A DNA stretch of 64,000 nucleotides from Compostimonas suwonensis. Lineage in GTDB: Bacteria; Actinomycetota; Actinomycetes; Actinomycetales; Microbacteriaceae. Each line of letters begins with the position of its first letter. Within the stretch, counting starts at the first letter, position 1. Shown here one piece after another: positions 25,906-34,913 of this stretch. Below the pieces are notes generated by a model. It had not been told where the DNA came from. It did not search any database and worked only from the letters and a program-made list of their open reading frames with translations. The position numbers and the translations under genes were made by a program. The stretch lies in NCBI RefSeq assembly GCF_002797855.1, contig NZ_PGFB01000005.1, positions 1 through 64,000 of the forward strand, in the 5' to 3' direction.

Positions 25906-26157
25906 ATGCCCGAGTTCGAACGCCTCCTGTTCGGCGACCGTCGGGATCCCCGCGACGAGCTGGCCGCGATCTTCGACGCCGCCGTGCCCACGGGCGGCGA
26001 GATCCAGCCGGCCGCTCTCGCCTGGGCGCGCGGCATCCTGGCTGAGCAGCCGGCCGGAGTCGACGTCGTCGAGGCGATCGCCCTGCTCCGGCGGGCCGAA
26101 CCGCGATTGGGCTTGAAATCGGCGAGATACCTCGCCGAACGCGCCGCCGCCGGGTGA
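25906..26157 (+). CDS. Small hypothetical protein in the PadR operon
   Basis: An 83-residue soluble, mostly helical protein starting with an ATG one base after the stop of the membrane protein. I do not recognise its family. The sequence is balanced and has high GC in third codon positions, unlike a shadow frame. The spacing indicates a three-gene operon with PadR. Confidence 0.6.
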   Translation: MPEFERLLFGDRRDPRDELAAIFDAAVPTGGEIQPAALAWARGILAEQPAGVDVVEAIALLRRAEPRLGLKSARYLAERAAAG

Positions 26158-26236
26158 GTGCCGCCGAGCGAATGCCGCCCCGCGAGACCGGATGGCCCGC
26201 CCCTGGACGAGCCCGCCCACGGACGAGTCCGCATGG

Positions 26237-26309
26237 GGCCGCCTGTGGGAATCGAACCCACGACCTTCTCATTACGAGTGAGACGCTCTGCCGACTGAGC
26301 TAAGGCGGC
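26237..26309 (-). tRNA. tRNA-Thr (anticodon CGT)
   Basis: The minus strand reads GCCGCCT at the 5' acceptor end and AGGCGGC at the 3' end, a perfect seven-bp stem. The D-arm (TAGCTCAGTCGGCAGAGC), anticodon arm CTCACTCGTAATGAG and T-arm GTGGGTTCGATTCCCAC all fold normally. The anticodon is CGT, reading ACG threonine codons. CCA is not encoded. Confidence 0.95.
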
Positions 26310-26347
26310 GTGACTGCCGGCGAAACCGGCGGGCACAGCTATCGATC

Positions 26348-26983
26348 TTAGCGTGTCTCGGAGGCGATTGTGTGCAGCTGCCGGAAGGACGCCCGCAGTC
26401 TCTCCGAGAGCGATCCCGGGTTGTCCATCTCGGCCCAGCAGCGCCAGCCGTGACGCAGGCCGGCGAAGGCGACGAGGGTGATGAGCCAGGCGCGTTCGTA
26501 GAGCGCCGCCTCGTCCGTCTCGAGGCTCGGGTCGTCGCGCAGCAGGCGGCGCACGACGAGCTCGTAGAGCGTGGCCTCGAAGGCCCGCATGGTCTGCATC
26601 TTGAGGCCGAAGAGGTGCGGATGCCTCTGGAACACCTGCCGGCGCAGCGTGTGCATCTCACGGTCTTCGGCCGCGCTCGTCGCCGAGGCCGCGAAGAGCT
26701 CGCCGAGCTGGTCGAGGATGTCGCCGTCCGGCCCCGCGGTGACGAACTGCTCCACGATCGGCTCGTCGGGCAGCTCGGGGATGTCGCCGACGAGCGCCTC
26801 GTCCTTCGACGAGAAGTAGTTGAAGAAGGTGCGCGGGGAGATCTGGGATTCGCGGCTGATGTCTTCGACGGTCACCCGGTCGAAGCCGTGCTCGACCGCG
26901 AGCAGCAGCACGGAGCGCTGGATGGTGCGCCGGGTGGCGATCCTCTTGCGCTCCCGCAGGCCCGGCTCGACGGAGGTACTCAT
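26348..26983 (-). CDS. TetR-family transcriptional regulator
   Basis: A 211-residue protein with an N-terminal TetR helix-turn-helix (ATRRTIQRSVLLLAVEHGFD, VEDISRESQISPRTFFNYFS) and a helical ligand domain. Length is typical. The ATG at 26983 lies six bases after AATAAT, a probable -10 box; an in-frame ATG further upstream at 27004 is less likely. No exporter gene lies beside it in the window, so its target is unclear. The gene downstream is the tRNA, and upstream on the same strand is a secreted peptidase. Confidence 0.9.
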   Translation of the reverse strand: MSTSVEPGLRERKRIATRRTIQRSVLLLAVEHGFDRVTVEDISRESQISPRTFFNYFSSKDEALVGDIPELPDEPIVEQFVTAGPDGDILDQLGELFAASATSAAEDREMHTLRRQVFQRHPHLFGLKMQTMRAFEATLYELVVRRLLRDDPSLETDEAALYERAWLITLVAFAGLRHGWRCWAEMDNPGSLSERLRASFRQLHTIASETR

Positions 26984-26989
26984 ACTGTG

Positions 26990-27020
26990 ATTATTCCTAT
27001 GCATGCGTATACGAACAAAC
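26990..27020 (-). promoter_or_regulatory. tetR promoter with palindromic operator words
   Basis: On the minus strand TTGTTC is followed by a 17-base spacer and AATAAT (26990-26995), then six bases to the ATG. The spacer contains the palindromes CGTATACG and GCATGC, suited to a TetR dimer that would block its own promoter. Confidence 0.5.
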
Positions 27021-27087
27021 CCGTCGACACGGTCCGGTCGCTCTGATACCTCTTCATGGGCGCGGTCGACGGCTCACCGGCATGGCG

Positions 27088-28635
27088 TCAGCACATCGGG
27101 TCGGAGTCCGGCACCACGCCGTCGACGAAGAACGCGTCGACGGTGTTGTTCACGCAGTCGTTGGACTTGTTGTACGCGGTGTGCCCTTCGCCCTGGTACG
27201 TGACGAGGTGGCCGCTGTCGAGCTGCTCGGCGAGGTTCTGCGCCCAGACGTACGGGGTCGCGGGGTCGTTGGTGGTGCCGACGACGAGGATCGGGGCGGC
27301 GCCTTCCGCGTGCAGAGCCGTGCGCTCCCCGGTGAAGGTGTACGGCCAGCTCGCGCAGCCGATGTCGCCGTACGCCATGTACTTGCCGATGACCGGGGCG
27401 GCGGCCTCGAGCTCCGCGGCCTGCGCGCGCATCGTCGCCGGGTCGTCGTCGTAGGCGTAGTCAATGCAGTTGATGGCGAGGAACGCCTCCGTGGAGTTGT
27501 CGAGGTAGCTGCCGTCGGTGTCGCGGCCGTTGTAGGCGTCGGCGAACTGGAACGCGTAGTCCGCCTCGCCCTTCATGACCGTGGCGAGCATGTCGCTCAG
27601 GTAGCTCCAGGCGTCGGCCTGATAGAGCGGGTAGATGATGGCCGTCAGCAGGGTGTTGCCGCCGAGCTCGCGACCGTCTGTCGCCCGGATGGGGCTCGCG
27701 TCCACCGAGTCCAGGAGCGCGGCGATCGTGCCCATCGCGTCGTCGACGGTGCCGGTGAAGGGGCAGTCGTCGCCCGCGAGGCAGTCGGCCAGGTAGGCGC
27801 GCAGAGCGCTCTCGAAGCCCATCGCCTGGGTCTTGGTGACCTCGAAGTTGCTCGTCGAGGGGTCGAGGGCCCCGTCGAGCACGAATCGCCCGACCTTGCT
27901 CGGGAAGAGCTCGGCGTAGGTGGCGCCGAGGTAGGTTCCGTAGGAGTATCCGAGGTAGTTGAGCTGCTCGTCGCCGAGGGCCGCACGCAGCATGTCGAGG
28001 TCTTTCGCGGCGCTCGTGGTGTCGACGTGCCCGAGCAGGGGACCCGTGTTCTTGGCGCACGCGTCGCCGAAGTCGGTCGCCGAGGTCTCGAGCTCCTGGA
28101 TCCACGCGTCGCTTCCGCGGGGCGCGGTCGTCAGGCCGTAGAGGTAGGTGTCCATCTGGGCCGGGTCGTAGCAGGTCACGGCGGAGGATCGCCCCACGCC
28201 GCGGGGGTCGAAGCCGACGATGTCGTAGCTCTCCTGCAGCGTCGCATCCGTCGCGAAGTCGAGGGAGTCCATGACGAAGTCGTAGCCCGAGCCGCCGGGG
28301 CCGCCCGGGTTGACGAGCAGCGAGCCGAGCCGGTCGCCCGTCGCCTGGTGGCGCACGAGGGCGAGGTCGATGTCGCCGGCGCCCGGGTCGTTCCAGTCGA
28401 GCGGCGCCTTCGCCGTCGTGCACTGCAGGGCGTCGCCGCAGCTCGTCCAGCTGAGGCTCTGCGTGTAATAGGGGGCGAGCTCGGCCGGCACGTCTTCCGA
28501 GACCGGGGTCGACGTCGCGCTCGCGGACCGCGACGCCAGGTGCGGCCACGGCAGGCAGCTCGACAGGGTGAGGCTCAGCGTCGCGGCGAGGGCGACGACG
28601 GCCACGATCGTGCGGGCGCGCGGTGGTCGGGTCAC
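27088..28635 (-). CDS. Secreted alpha/beta hydrolase, tripeptidyl-aminopeptidase-like lipoprotein
   Basis: A 515-residue exported hydrolase of peptidase family S33. The N-terminus is a lipoprotein signal with lipobox LSSC after a hydrophobic stretch. The oxyanion motif is VNPGGPGGSGYDF, the nucleophile lies in YLGYSYGTYLGATYA, and the late histidine is in YQGEGHTAYNKSNDCVNNTV. The C-terminal TAP-like domain begins near residue 400 (AAPVIGKYMAYGDIGCASWPY). The family releases tripeptides or hydrolyses esters outside the cell, attached to the membrane. It starts four bases after the holB stop on the same strand. Confidence 0.9.
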   Translation of the reverse strand: MTRPPRARTIVAVVALAATLSLTLSSCLPWPHLASRSASATSTPVSEDVPAELAPYYTQSLSWTSCGDALQCTTAKAPLDWNDPGAGDIDLALVRHQATGDRLGSLLVNPGGPGGSGYDFVMDSLDFATDATLQESYDIVGFDPRGVGRSSAVTCYDPAQMDTYLYGLTTAPRGSDAWIQELETSATDFGDACAKNTGPLLGHVDTTSAAKDLDMLRAALGDEQLNYLGYSYGTYLGATYAELFPSKVGRFVLDGALDPSTSNFEVTKTQAMGFESALRAYLADCLAGDDCPFTGTVDDAMGTIAALLDSVDASPIRATDGRELGGNTLLTAIIYPLYQADAWSYLSDMLATVMKGEADYAFQFADAYNGRDTDGSYLDNSTEAFLAINCIDYAYDDDPATMRAQAAELEAAAPVIGKYMAYGDIGCASWPYTFTGERTALHAEGAAPILVVGTTNDPATPYVWAQNLAEQLDSGHLVTYQGEGHTAYNKSNDCVNNTVDAFFVDGVVPDSDPMC

Positions 28636-28639
28636 AGGG

Positions 28640-29806
28640 TCACTGCACCTTTCGCGGTGTTCTGATGGCGGAGACGAGCATGGCCTCGAGTGCGAGGGCG
28701 GGGGCGACGTTCGATTCGATCCTGCGCCGGGCGAGGGCGATCGAGTCGAGCGTCTCGAGCGTCTGAGCGGGGGTGGATGCCGCGGCCGCGGCGTTCAGCT
28801 CGACCTCGAGCTCGCGGTTGATGACGCTGCCACCGCGCCCGAGCTGCAGCATCACGAGGTCGCGGTAGAGCGACATGAGGTCGACAAGGATGCGGTCGAG
28901 GCCGTCGCGCAGGCTGCGTGTCGCGCGGCGCTTCTGGTCTTCTTCGAGGGTCTTGAGCTGGCCGCGCAGCTGCGCGGGAACCGCTCCCCCGGGCTCGACG
29001 CCCAGGGAGCGCAGGGCGCTCTCGCGTTCTTCGGCGTCGCGCTCCTCGGTGATCGCCTTGGCGTCGTCGCCGGCGATCTCCATGAGCCGTGCTGCGGCGG
29101 AGACGGCGGTGGCCACGGAGTGGATCGCGAGCGCGGTGCGGAGGGTCTCGTCGCGACGGTCGCGCGCCTCGGCGTTGGTGGCGAGGCGGTGCGCCATGCC
29201 GATGTGGCTCTGCGCCAGACGGGCGGCGCGTTCGGCGGTCTGCGCATCGACGCCGTCGCGTCGCACGATGAGCTCGGCGACGTCGTCGATGCTCGGCACC
29301 CGCAGTCGCACGGTGCGCACGCGCGATCGGATCGTGGGGATGAGGTCGGCCTCGCTGGGCGCGCAGAGGATCCACACCGTGCGCTCAGGCGGCTCCTCGA
29401 GAGCCTTGAGCAGCACGTTGGAGGTGCGCTCGGTCATCCGGTCGGCGTCTTCGATGACCATGACCCGGTGCCGCCCGATGGACGGCGAGAACTGCGAGCT
29501 GGAGACGAGCTTGCGCACCTCGTCGATCGAGATGATGACCCGTTCGGTGCTGAGCACGGCGAGGTCGGGGTGGCTGCGTGCTTCGACCTGGCGGAGGGTC
29601 GCGACCTCGTCCTGAGGGTCTCCGGCACTCAGGAGGGCCGCCGCGAAGGCGAACGCGAGGTTCGAGCGACCCGAGCCGGGCGGGCCGGTGATGAGCCAGG
29701 AGTGGGTCATCGATCCGGTGGGCGCCATCGCGACCGAGCTCTCGGCCGCCGCGCGCAGCACGCCGATGGCGTCGGCCTGCCCCGTCAGCTCATCCCAGAC
29801 ACTCAT
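28640..29806 (-). CDS. holB: DNA polymerase III clamp-loader subunit delta'
   Basis: Part of the clamp loader that places the sliding clamp on DNA. The AAA+ domain begins WDELTGQADAIGVLRAAA. The P-loop is degenerate (GPPGSGRSNLAFAFAAAL, with Arg in place of the usual Lys), typical of delta' subunits, and the sensor region is RVMVIEDADRMTERTSNVLLKALEEPP. Length is 388 residues. The gene lies between tmk and the secreted hydrolase, in the usual tmk-holB order. Confidence 0.93.
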   Translation of the reverse strand: MSVWDELTGQADAIGVLRAAAESSVAMAPTGSMTHSWLITGPPGSGRSNLAFAFAAALLSAGDPQDEVATLRQVEARSHPDLAVLSTERVIISIDEVRKLVSSSQFSPSIGRHRVMVIEDADRMTERTSNVLLKALEEPPERTVWILCAPSEADLIPTIRSRVRTVRLRVPSIDDVAELIVRRDGVDAQTAERAARLAQSHIGMAHRLATNAEARDRRDETLRTALAIHSVATAVSAAARLMEIAGDDAKAITEERDAEERESALRSLGVEPGGAVPAQLRGQLKTLEEDQKRRATRSLRDGLDRILVDLMSLYRDLVMLQLGRGGSVINRELEVELNAAAAASTPAQTLETLDSIALARRRIESNVAPALALEAMLVSAIRTPRKVQ

Positions 29807-29815
29807 GCTTTCAGG

Positions 29816-30547
29816 TTATCGGCCGCGACTGACGGCATCCTGCGAACCGGTCTCACCGCCGTCACCGCCCGCCTCGGTGGCACCGCCCGCTCCGGTGGCA
29901 CCGCTGCCCTCGCGGGCCAGCAGCGTCCCGACGCGATCGCGGATGCGCTCCGCGATGCGCTCGACGGGTTCGGTGGCGTCGAGAACGAGGAATCGCCCCG
30001 GCTCGGCGGCCGCGAGATCGAGGTAGGCTGCCCGCACGCGCGCGTGGAACTCGCCCGCCTCGGCTTCGAGACGGTCGTAGCGGGTGCGGGCGGCGTCGAG
30101 CCGGCCGCGGGCGCGGGTCTCGTCGAGGTCGAGCAGGATCGTCAGGTCGGGCAGCAGGTCTTCCGCCGCCCAGAGCGAGAGCATCCGCACCTGGGTCGCG
30201 TCGAGCACGCGCCCGGCGCCCTGGTAGGCGACCGAGGAGTCGAGGTAGCGGTCTTGGATGACGATGTCGCCGCGGTCGATCGCCGGACGGATCTTTGTGG
30301 CGATGTGGTGGGCGCGGTCGGCCGCGTAGAGCAGGGCTTCGGCGCGAGGCGTGATCTCGCCGCGGTGGTGGAGCACGATCTCGCGGATCTCATTGCCGAC
30401 ATCGGTGCCGCCGGGCTCGCGCGAGCGCACCACGGTGCGCCCGCCCTCTTCGAGCCAGTCGGTCAGCAGTGCCGCCTGCGTCGACTTGCCGGAGCCGTCA
30501 CCGCCTTCGAAGGTGATGAAGAGCCCGGATGCCGCAGCCGCCGTCAC
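29816..30547 (-). CDS. tmk: Thymidylate kinase
   Basis: Phosphorylates dTMP to dTDP. The P-loop is FITFEGGDGSGKSTQAALL; the DR motif is in VVRSREPGGTDVGNEIR; the lid region follows QDRYLDSSVAYQGAGR. The last 25 or so residues are a Gly/Ala/Thr-rich tail not needed for the fold. It begins at a GTG whose first bases overlap the topA stop by four bases, so the two genes are probably translationally coupled in the order topA-tmk-holB. Confidence 0.95.
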   Translation of the reverse strand: MTAAAASGLFITFEGGDGSGKSTQAALLTDWLEEGGRTVVRSREPGGTDVGNEIREIVLHHRGEITPRAEALLYAADRAHHIATKIRPAIDRGDIVIQDRYLDSSVAYQGAGRVLDATQVRMLSLWAAEDLLPDLTILLDLDETRARGRLDAARTRYDRLEAEAGEFHARVRAAYLDLAAAEPGRFLVLDATEPVERIAERIRDRVGTLLAREGSGATGAGGATEAGGDGGETGSQDAVSRGR

Positions 30548-33528
30548 TCCGAGCCCGCCGTCGTTCCCGCTGCACCCGCCGTCGGAAGCCCCGTCTTCGC
30601 GGCGGTCGCCTTCGTGGCCGCCGCGGTGGCTCCGGCCTTGCGCACGGTCGTCGTGGTGGCGACGGCCGCTTTCGCGGCGGTCGTGCCGGCTGCCTTCTTG
30701 ACCGTCGCTGTCTTCTTGGCCGTGGTCGTCTTCTTGGCAGCCGTCTTGGTGGCGGGTGCCTTCTTGGCGGCGGCACGGGGCTTCGCCGGGCCTTTGGCGC
30801 GTTTGTCGGCCAGCAGCTGCACGGCGCGCTCGAAGTCGACCTCTTCGACCGTCTCGCCGCGCGGGATGGTCGCGTTGGTCACCCCGTCGGTGACGTAGGC
30901 GCCGAAGCGGCCGTCTTTGATCTTGATGGCCTTGCCGCTCTCGGGGTCGGGGGCCTCGAAGTCCTTGAGCGCGCTCGAAGCGCGCCGCGCGCCGTATTTG
31001 GGCTGCGCGTAGAGCTCGAGGGCTCCGGCGAGGTCGATCTCGAAGATCTGGTCCTCGCTCGTGAGCGACCGAGTGTCGACACCCTTTTTCAGGTATGGGC
31101 CGTAGCGGCCGTTCTGGGCGAGGATCTCCTCGCCCGACTCGGGGTCGGCGCCCACGGTGCGGGGAAGGTCGAGCAGGCGCAGGGCCGTGTCGAGGTCGAT
31201 GGTCGCGACATCCATGCTCTTGAAGAGCGAGGCCGTACGGGGCTTGACGGCCGCGGCCTTCTTCGCCGCGGGCTTCTTGGCCGGCGCCTTGGCGGCCGTG
31301 GCCGTGGCAGCTGCAGTCGCGGCCGTCTCGACGATCTCGCCGGTCGCGGGGTCGGCGACGGGCTCCGGCTCGGGGTCGAGCTCGGTCACGTAGGGGCCGA
31401 AACGGCCGTCTTTCGCGACGACGTTCTTGCCGTTCGCCGGGTTGCTGCCCAGCACACGGTCGGTCTGGACGGGGGCGTCGACGAGCTCGCGGGCCTTGAC
31501 GGCCGTGAGCTCGTCGGGGGCGAGCTCCGGCGGGATGTTGACGCGGCGCGGCACGGGCTTGCCCTCGTCGTCGAGCGCGGCATCCGGCTCGACGACCTCG
31601 AGGTAGGGGCCGTACTTGCCGATGCGCAGGGTGATGTCGTCGCTCAGGACGATCGAGTTGATCGCCCGCGCGTCGATGTCGCCGAGATTGTCGATGACCT
31701 GGCGGAGCCCGCGATGGGTGGCCGTGCCGAAGTAGAAGCTGTTGAGCCAGTCCACCCGGTCTTCCTCGCCGCCGGCGATGCGGTCGAGGTCTTCTTCCAT
31801 CTCGGCCGTGAAGTCGTACTGCACGAGGTCGGCGAAGAACTCCTCGAGCAGCCGCACGACGGAGAACGCCGTCCAGCTGGGGATGAGCGCCGTGCCCCGA
31901 GGGGTGACGTAGCCGCGGTCGACGATGGTCGAGATCGTCGCCGTGTAGGTCGAGGGCCGGCCGATGCCGAGCTCTTCGAGCGCCTTGATGAGGCTCGCTT
32001 CGGTGTAGCGCGGCGGCGGGCTGGTCTCGTGCCCTTTCGCCTCGACGTCGAGCAGGTCGAGCGTCTGGCCTTCGGTGAGGGGCGGGAGCTTCGCCTCCGA
32101 GGGCTCGGCGGGGGCGTTGCGCTCCTCGTCGTGGCTCTCCTCATAGGCGTGCAGGAAGCCGCGGAAGGTGATGACGGTTCCGCTCGCCGTGAACTCGGCG
32201 ACGGTCCCGGCCTCGATGTCGCCGGCTTTCTCGCCCACCGTCGATGCGATCGTCACGGTCGCCGTGGAGCCTTTCGCGTCGGCCATCTGCGATGCGACCG
32301 TGCGCTTCCAGATGAGATCGTAGAGCTTGAACTCGTTTCCGCGCAGGGTGCTCGCGAGCTGCTGCGGGGTGCGGAAGCTGTCGCCGGCGGGGCGGATCGC
32401 CTCGTGCGCCTCCTGGGCGCTCTTGTTCTTGCCGGTGTACAGTCGCGGCTTGTCGGGGATGGTGTCGGCGCCGTAGAGCGCCGTCGCCTGCGTGCGGGCC
32501 GCGTTGATCGCCTGCTGCGAGAGCGAGGGCGAGTCGGTTCGCATATAGGTGATGTAGCCGTTCTCGTACAACGACTGCGCGACGCTCATGGTCTGCCGCG
32601 ACGAGAAGCGGAGCTTACGGGCCGCCTCCTGCTGCAGGGTCGAGGTCGTGAAGGGGGCGGCGGGGCGGCGGGAGTACGGCTTCGACTCGAGGGTCGAGAC
32701 GACCGTCTTCGTGGTCGACGCCTCGAGCGCGGCGGTCAGCGCACGGGCGGTGGGCTCATCGAGGGTGACGGCCTTCGAGGTGAGCGCGCCGGTGTCGTCG
32801 AAGTCACGGCCGGAGGCGATCCTGTCGCCGCCGAGGCGCACGAGCCGGGCGTCGAAGGCGGTCGCCGTGTCGGCTCCGGCCTCGGTGGATGCCGCGAGAC
32901 GGGCGGCGAGATCCCAGTAGCTGGCAGCGGTGAAGGCGAGGCGTTCGCGCTCGCGGTCGACGACGAGGCGGGTAGCGGCGGACTGCACCCGGCCTGCGGA
33001 CAGACCGGGGCCGACCTTGCGCCAGAGCACCGGCGAGACCTCGTAGCCGTAGAGGCGGTCGAGGATGCGGCGGGTCTCCTGGGCGTCGACGAGCGCCGTG
33101 TCGATCTCGCGGGTGTTGTCGCGAGCGTGCTCGATGGCCTCGCGGGTGATCTCGTGGAAGACCATCCGGCGCACGGGGACCTTGGGGTTCAGAACCTGCA
33201 GCAGGTGCCACGCGATGGCTTCGCCCTCGCGGTCCTCATCAGTTGCGAGGAAGAGCTCGTCGGCGTCTTTCAACGCCCTCTTGAGGTCGGTGACCGTCTT
33301 CTTCTTCTCGGCCGAGACGACGTAGTACGGCTCGAAGCCGTTCTCGACGTCGACCGAGAATTTGCCCAGTGAGCCCTTCTTGAGCTCCGGGGGAAGGTTC
33401 TTGGGCTCGACGAGGTCGCGAATGTGGCCCACCGAGGCCTGAACCTCGTAGCCCTTGCCCAGATACTGGGCAATCGTCTTCGCCTTGGCCGGCGACTCGA
33501 CGATGACCAGCTTTTTGCTAACGGACAC
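30544..33528 (-). CDS. topA: DNA topoisomerase I
   Basis: Relaxes negative supercoils by single-strand passage. The TOPRIM domain carries ATDEDREGEAIAWHLL near residue 98. The catalytic tyrosine lies in GYITYMRTDSPSLS near residue 328. The C-terminal half has at least four repeats of the GRFGPYVTE type (RIGKYGPYLEV, AKDGRFGPYVTE, AQNGRYGPYLKKG, IKDGRFGAYVTDG) instead of zinc fingers. The final 100 residues are a Lys/Ala-rich tail, as is normal for actinobacterial enzymes. The start is a GTG with AGGGAG six bases upstream; length is 994 residues. Confidence 0.97.
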   Translation of the reverse strand: MSVSKKLVIVESPAKAKTIAQYLGKGYEVQASVGHIRDLVEPKNLPPELKKGSLGKFSVDVENGFEPYYVVSAEKKKTVTDLKRALKDADELFLATDEDREGEAIAWHLLQVLNPKVPVRRMVFHEITREAIEHARDNTREIDTALVDAQETRRILDRLYGYEVSPVLWRKVGPGLSAGRVQSAATRLVVDRERERLAFTAASYWDLAARLAASTEAGADTATAFDARLVRLGGDRIASGRDFDDTGALTSKAVTLDEPTARALTAALEASTTKTVVSTLESKPYSRRPAAPFTTSTLQQEAARKLRFSSRQTMSVAQSLYENGYITYMRTDSPSLSQQAINAARTQATALYGADTIPDKPRLYTGKNKSAQEAHEAIRPAGDSFRTPQQLASTLRGNEFKLYDLIWKRTVASQMADAKGSTATVTIASTVGEKAGDIEAGTVAEFTASGTVITFRGFLHAYEESHDEERNAPAEPSEAKLPPLTEGQTLDLLDVEAKGHETSPPPRYTEASLIKALEELGIGRPSTYTATISTIVDRGYVTPRGTALIPSWTAFSVVRLLEEFFADLVQYDFTAEMEEDLDRIAGGEEDRVDWLNSFYFGTATHRGLRQVIDNLGDIDARAINSIVLSDDITLRIGKYGPYLEVVEPDAALDDEGKPVPRRVNIPPELAPDELTAVKARELVDAPVQTDRVLGSNPANGKNVVAKDGRFGPYVTELDPEPEPVADPATGEIVETAATAAATATAAKAPAKKPAAKKAAAVKPRTASLFKSMDVATIDLDTALRLLDLPRTVGADPESGEEILAQNGRYGPYLKKGVDTRSLTSEDQIFEIDLAGALELYAQPKYGARRASSALKDFEAPDPESGKAIKIKDGRFGAYVTDGVTNATIPRGETVEEVDFERAVQLLADKRAKGPAKPRAAAKKAPATKTAAKKTTTAKKTATVKKAAGTTAAKAAVATTTTVRKAGATAAATKATAAKTGLPTAGAAGTTAGSE

Positions 33529-33842
33529 CTGACTCCCTGTGTCTTATGATTTCGGCGGGCGAAACGCTCCGCTTCCCCCCGGTGCGGCGACGTTCTGCGC
33601 CCGATGAGCGCCGCAGCCCATCAGGCACACCATACACATACTCAGAGGAACTCTGCCTAATCGGCGCCATCCGCGTGATCGCGGCGTTCGCCCCGTGATC
33701 GTCTCCGTCGCTCCCCGTGCCCGTTTCACCGCACGTATTAAGAGGTACTGATGACGTTGCTGAGGAGTTCGTGGGCGACAGGGCCTTCAGGCGTGTCGCA
33801 CAACCCCTTTGCGACGCCAACACTACGGAGGACAATGGCGTT
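33529..33842. promoter_or_regulatory. Gene-free divergent spacer between topA and a small gene
   Basis: No credible gene lies here; the open frames on both strands have no family resemblance. The spacer should hold the topA promoter on the minus strand and that of the small plus-strand gene, whose GGAGGA site is at 33827-33832. A short AT-richer tract (ACACCATACACATACTCAG, 33626-33644) is the best promoter candidate, but I cannot assign boxes confidently. Confidence 0.4.
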
Positions 33843-34088
33843 ATGGCTACATCACTCTCTGGAACCTATACAGCCAAGCTGACGGACGGACCTCTCGAGG
33901 GCAAGACCATCACAACGCCCTTCCTCGAATCGGGTGAACCGCAGCCGCGACTGGAGATCCCCGCCGAATCGGACGGCAAGCGCTACCTCTACGCCCGCGG
34001 CACGGCGCTCGAGTTCGGCGGCGACGGAGACTCCGGCCATCAGCCGACGGCCGTCGACTACCGCTACCTCGAGGCCGTCTTCGATTGA
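33843..34088 (+). CDS. Small acidic hypothetical protein
   Basis: An 81-residue protein starting MATSLSGTYTAKLTDGPLEG and ending in a Tyr-rich segment (TAVDYRYLEAVFD). A GGAGGA site lies ten bases before the ATG. It appears to be a small all-beta protein; I do not recognise the family. Third-position GC is high, so it is likely a real gene. It is divergent from topA and convergent with the Tad cluster. Confidence 0.7.
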   Translation: MATSLSGTYTAKLTDGPLEGKTITTPFLESGEPQPRLEIPAESDGKRYLYARGTALEFGGDGDSGHQPTAVDYRYLEAVFD

Positions 34089-34140
34089 TCGACCTCGGCT
34101 GATCGGCCTCTGCTGATCGGTCTTGCTGATCGTCTGATCG
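34085..34140. repeat. Short direct repeats of CTGATCG
   Basis: Five copies of (T/C)TGATCG start at 34085, 34099, 34113, 34126 and 34134. The first three have a regular 14-base period. They begin over the last codon of the small acidic gene and fill the gap before the convergent Tad genes. Confidence 0.8.
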
Positions 34141-34179
34141 TCACGTCCGCCGGCTCGGCCGCTCGGCTCTGACGCCGCA

Positions 34180-34527
34180 CTACGGCGACGGCCCCGCTCG
34201 TGCGCTGCTCGCGATCGCGAAGCCGAGCACGGTGCGCGAGACCGTGACGGACGCGACGAGCCCGTCGAGCTCGCACCCGGTCACCGTCGCTGCGTTGAGA
34301 CCGGCGGCGACATCCGCGACATCGCACGGATAGCCGCCGATCGCGCCCGAAGCGGCGTCGGCCGCCGCGAGCGCGGCGGCATCCGCGGCGTTCGCGACGC
34401 CCTGTCGCGCCACGAGCACGACACCGACGGGAACGACGAGCCCGGCGAGGGCGACCATCGTCGCGACGACGGCCATGCCCATCACCGATGCCGAGCCGGC
34501 GTCGCGCCGCACACCGGGCCCCCGCAC
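34180..34527 (-). CDS. TadE-like / Rv3654c-like secreted pilus-locus protein
   Basis: About 115 residues. The N-terminus holds a pseudopilin-like hydrophobic helix (SASVMGMAVVATMVALAGLVVP), followed by a helical NAADAAALAAADAASGA segment and a short domain with two cysteines (YPCDVADV, VTGCELDG). This matches the helicase/secretion-neighbourhood TadE-like protein of actinobacteria. GTG starts are possible at 34527 or 34512; the exact start is uncertain. It is the last gene of the Tad operon, just behind the TadE gene. Confidence 0.8.
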   Translation of the reverse strand: MRGPGVRRDAGSASVMGMAVVATMVALAGLVVPVGVVLVARQGVANAADAAALAAADAASGAIGGYPCDVADVAAGLNAATVTGCELDGLVASVTVSRTVLGFAIASSARAGPSP

Positions 34528-34544
34528 CCTCGGCCCCCAGCCGC

Positions 34545-34913
34545 TCAGAGCCCGCCCGCGAGCGCGCAGCTCTGTGCCCGCGCCTCGACGCCGACCAGGG
34601 CCAGGGGCCCGAAGGCGCTGCCCGCGCTCAATTCCACGCATACGAACTCTCCCTGCTGCCTGGTGTTCATGGTGACCGCTCCGGCGATCGTGGCCGCCCG
34701 GCCCGCGGCGACATCCGATCCGTCGCCGCGGGCCAGGCTGCGGGCGGCGTCGGCCGCGGCATCCGTCATCCGCAGGTTCTGCGTCGCGAGCTGGATGCCG
34801 CCGAGGCAGAACGCGAGCACGAGCACGATCGCCGGAACGACGGCTGCGAACTCGGCGGTCACACTGCCCCGTGCCGAGGACCATCGGGTGCGCTCAGCCC
34901 ACCGTGAGGGCAT
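34545..34913 (-). CDS. TadE-family pilus protein
   Basis: A 122-residue protein whose N-terminus has the pseudopilin signature RGSVTAEFAAVVPAIVLVLA, with the conserved glutamate five residues into the mature helix. Two cysteines (FVCVEL, AQSCAL) lie in the C-terminal half. Its ATG lies 20 bases inside the preceding DUF4244 gene, so the start is somewhat uncertain. TadE proteins are minor pilins of Tad/Flp secretion systems. Confidence 0.85.
   Translation of the reverse strand: MPSRWAERTRWSSARGSVTAEFAAVVPAIVLVLAFCLGGIQLATQNLRMTDAAADAARSLARGDGSDVAAGRAATIAGAVTMNTRQQGEFVCVELSAGSAFGPLALVGVEARAQSCALAGGL

Noticed and set aside
28568-33372. Plus-strand frames of 776 and 947 codons
   Set aside because: Antisense to holB, tmk and topA, with no recognisable domain.
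33518-33835. 105-codon minus-strand frame upstream of topA
   Set aside because: It crosses the topA promoter, has no ribosome binding site and shows no protein-like composition.
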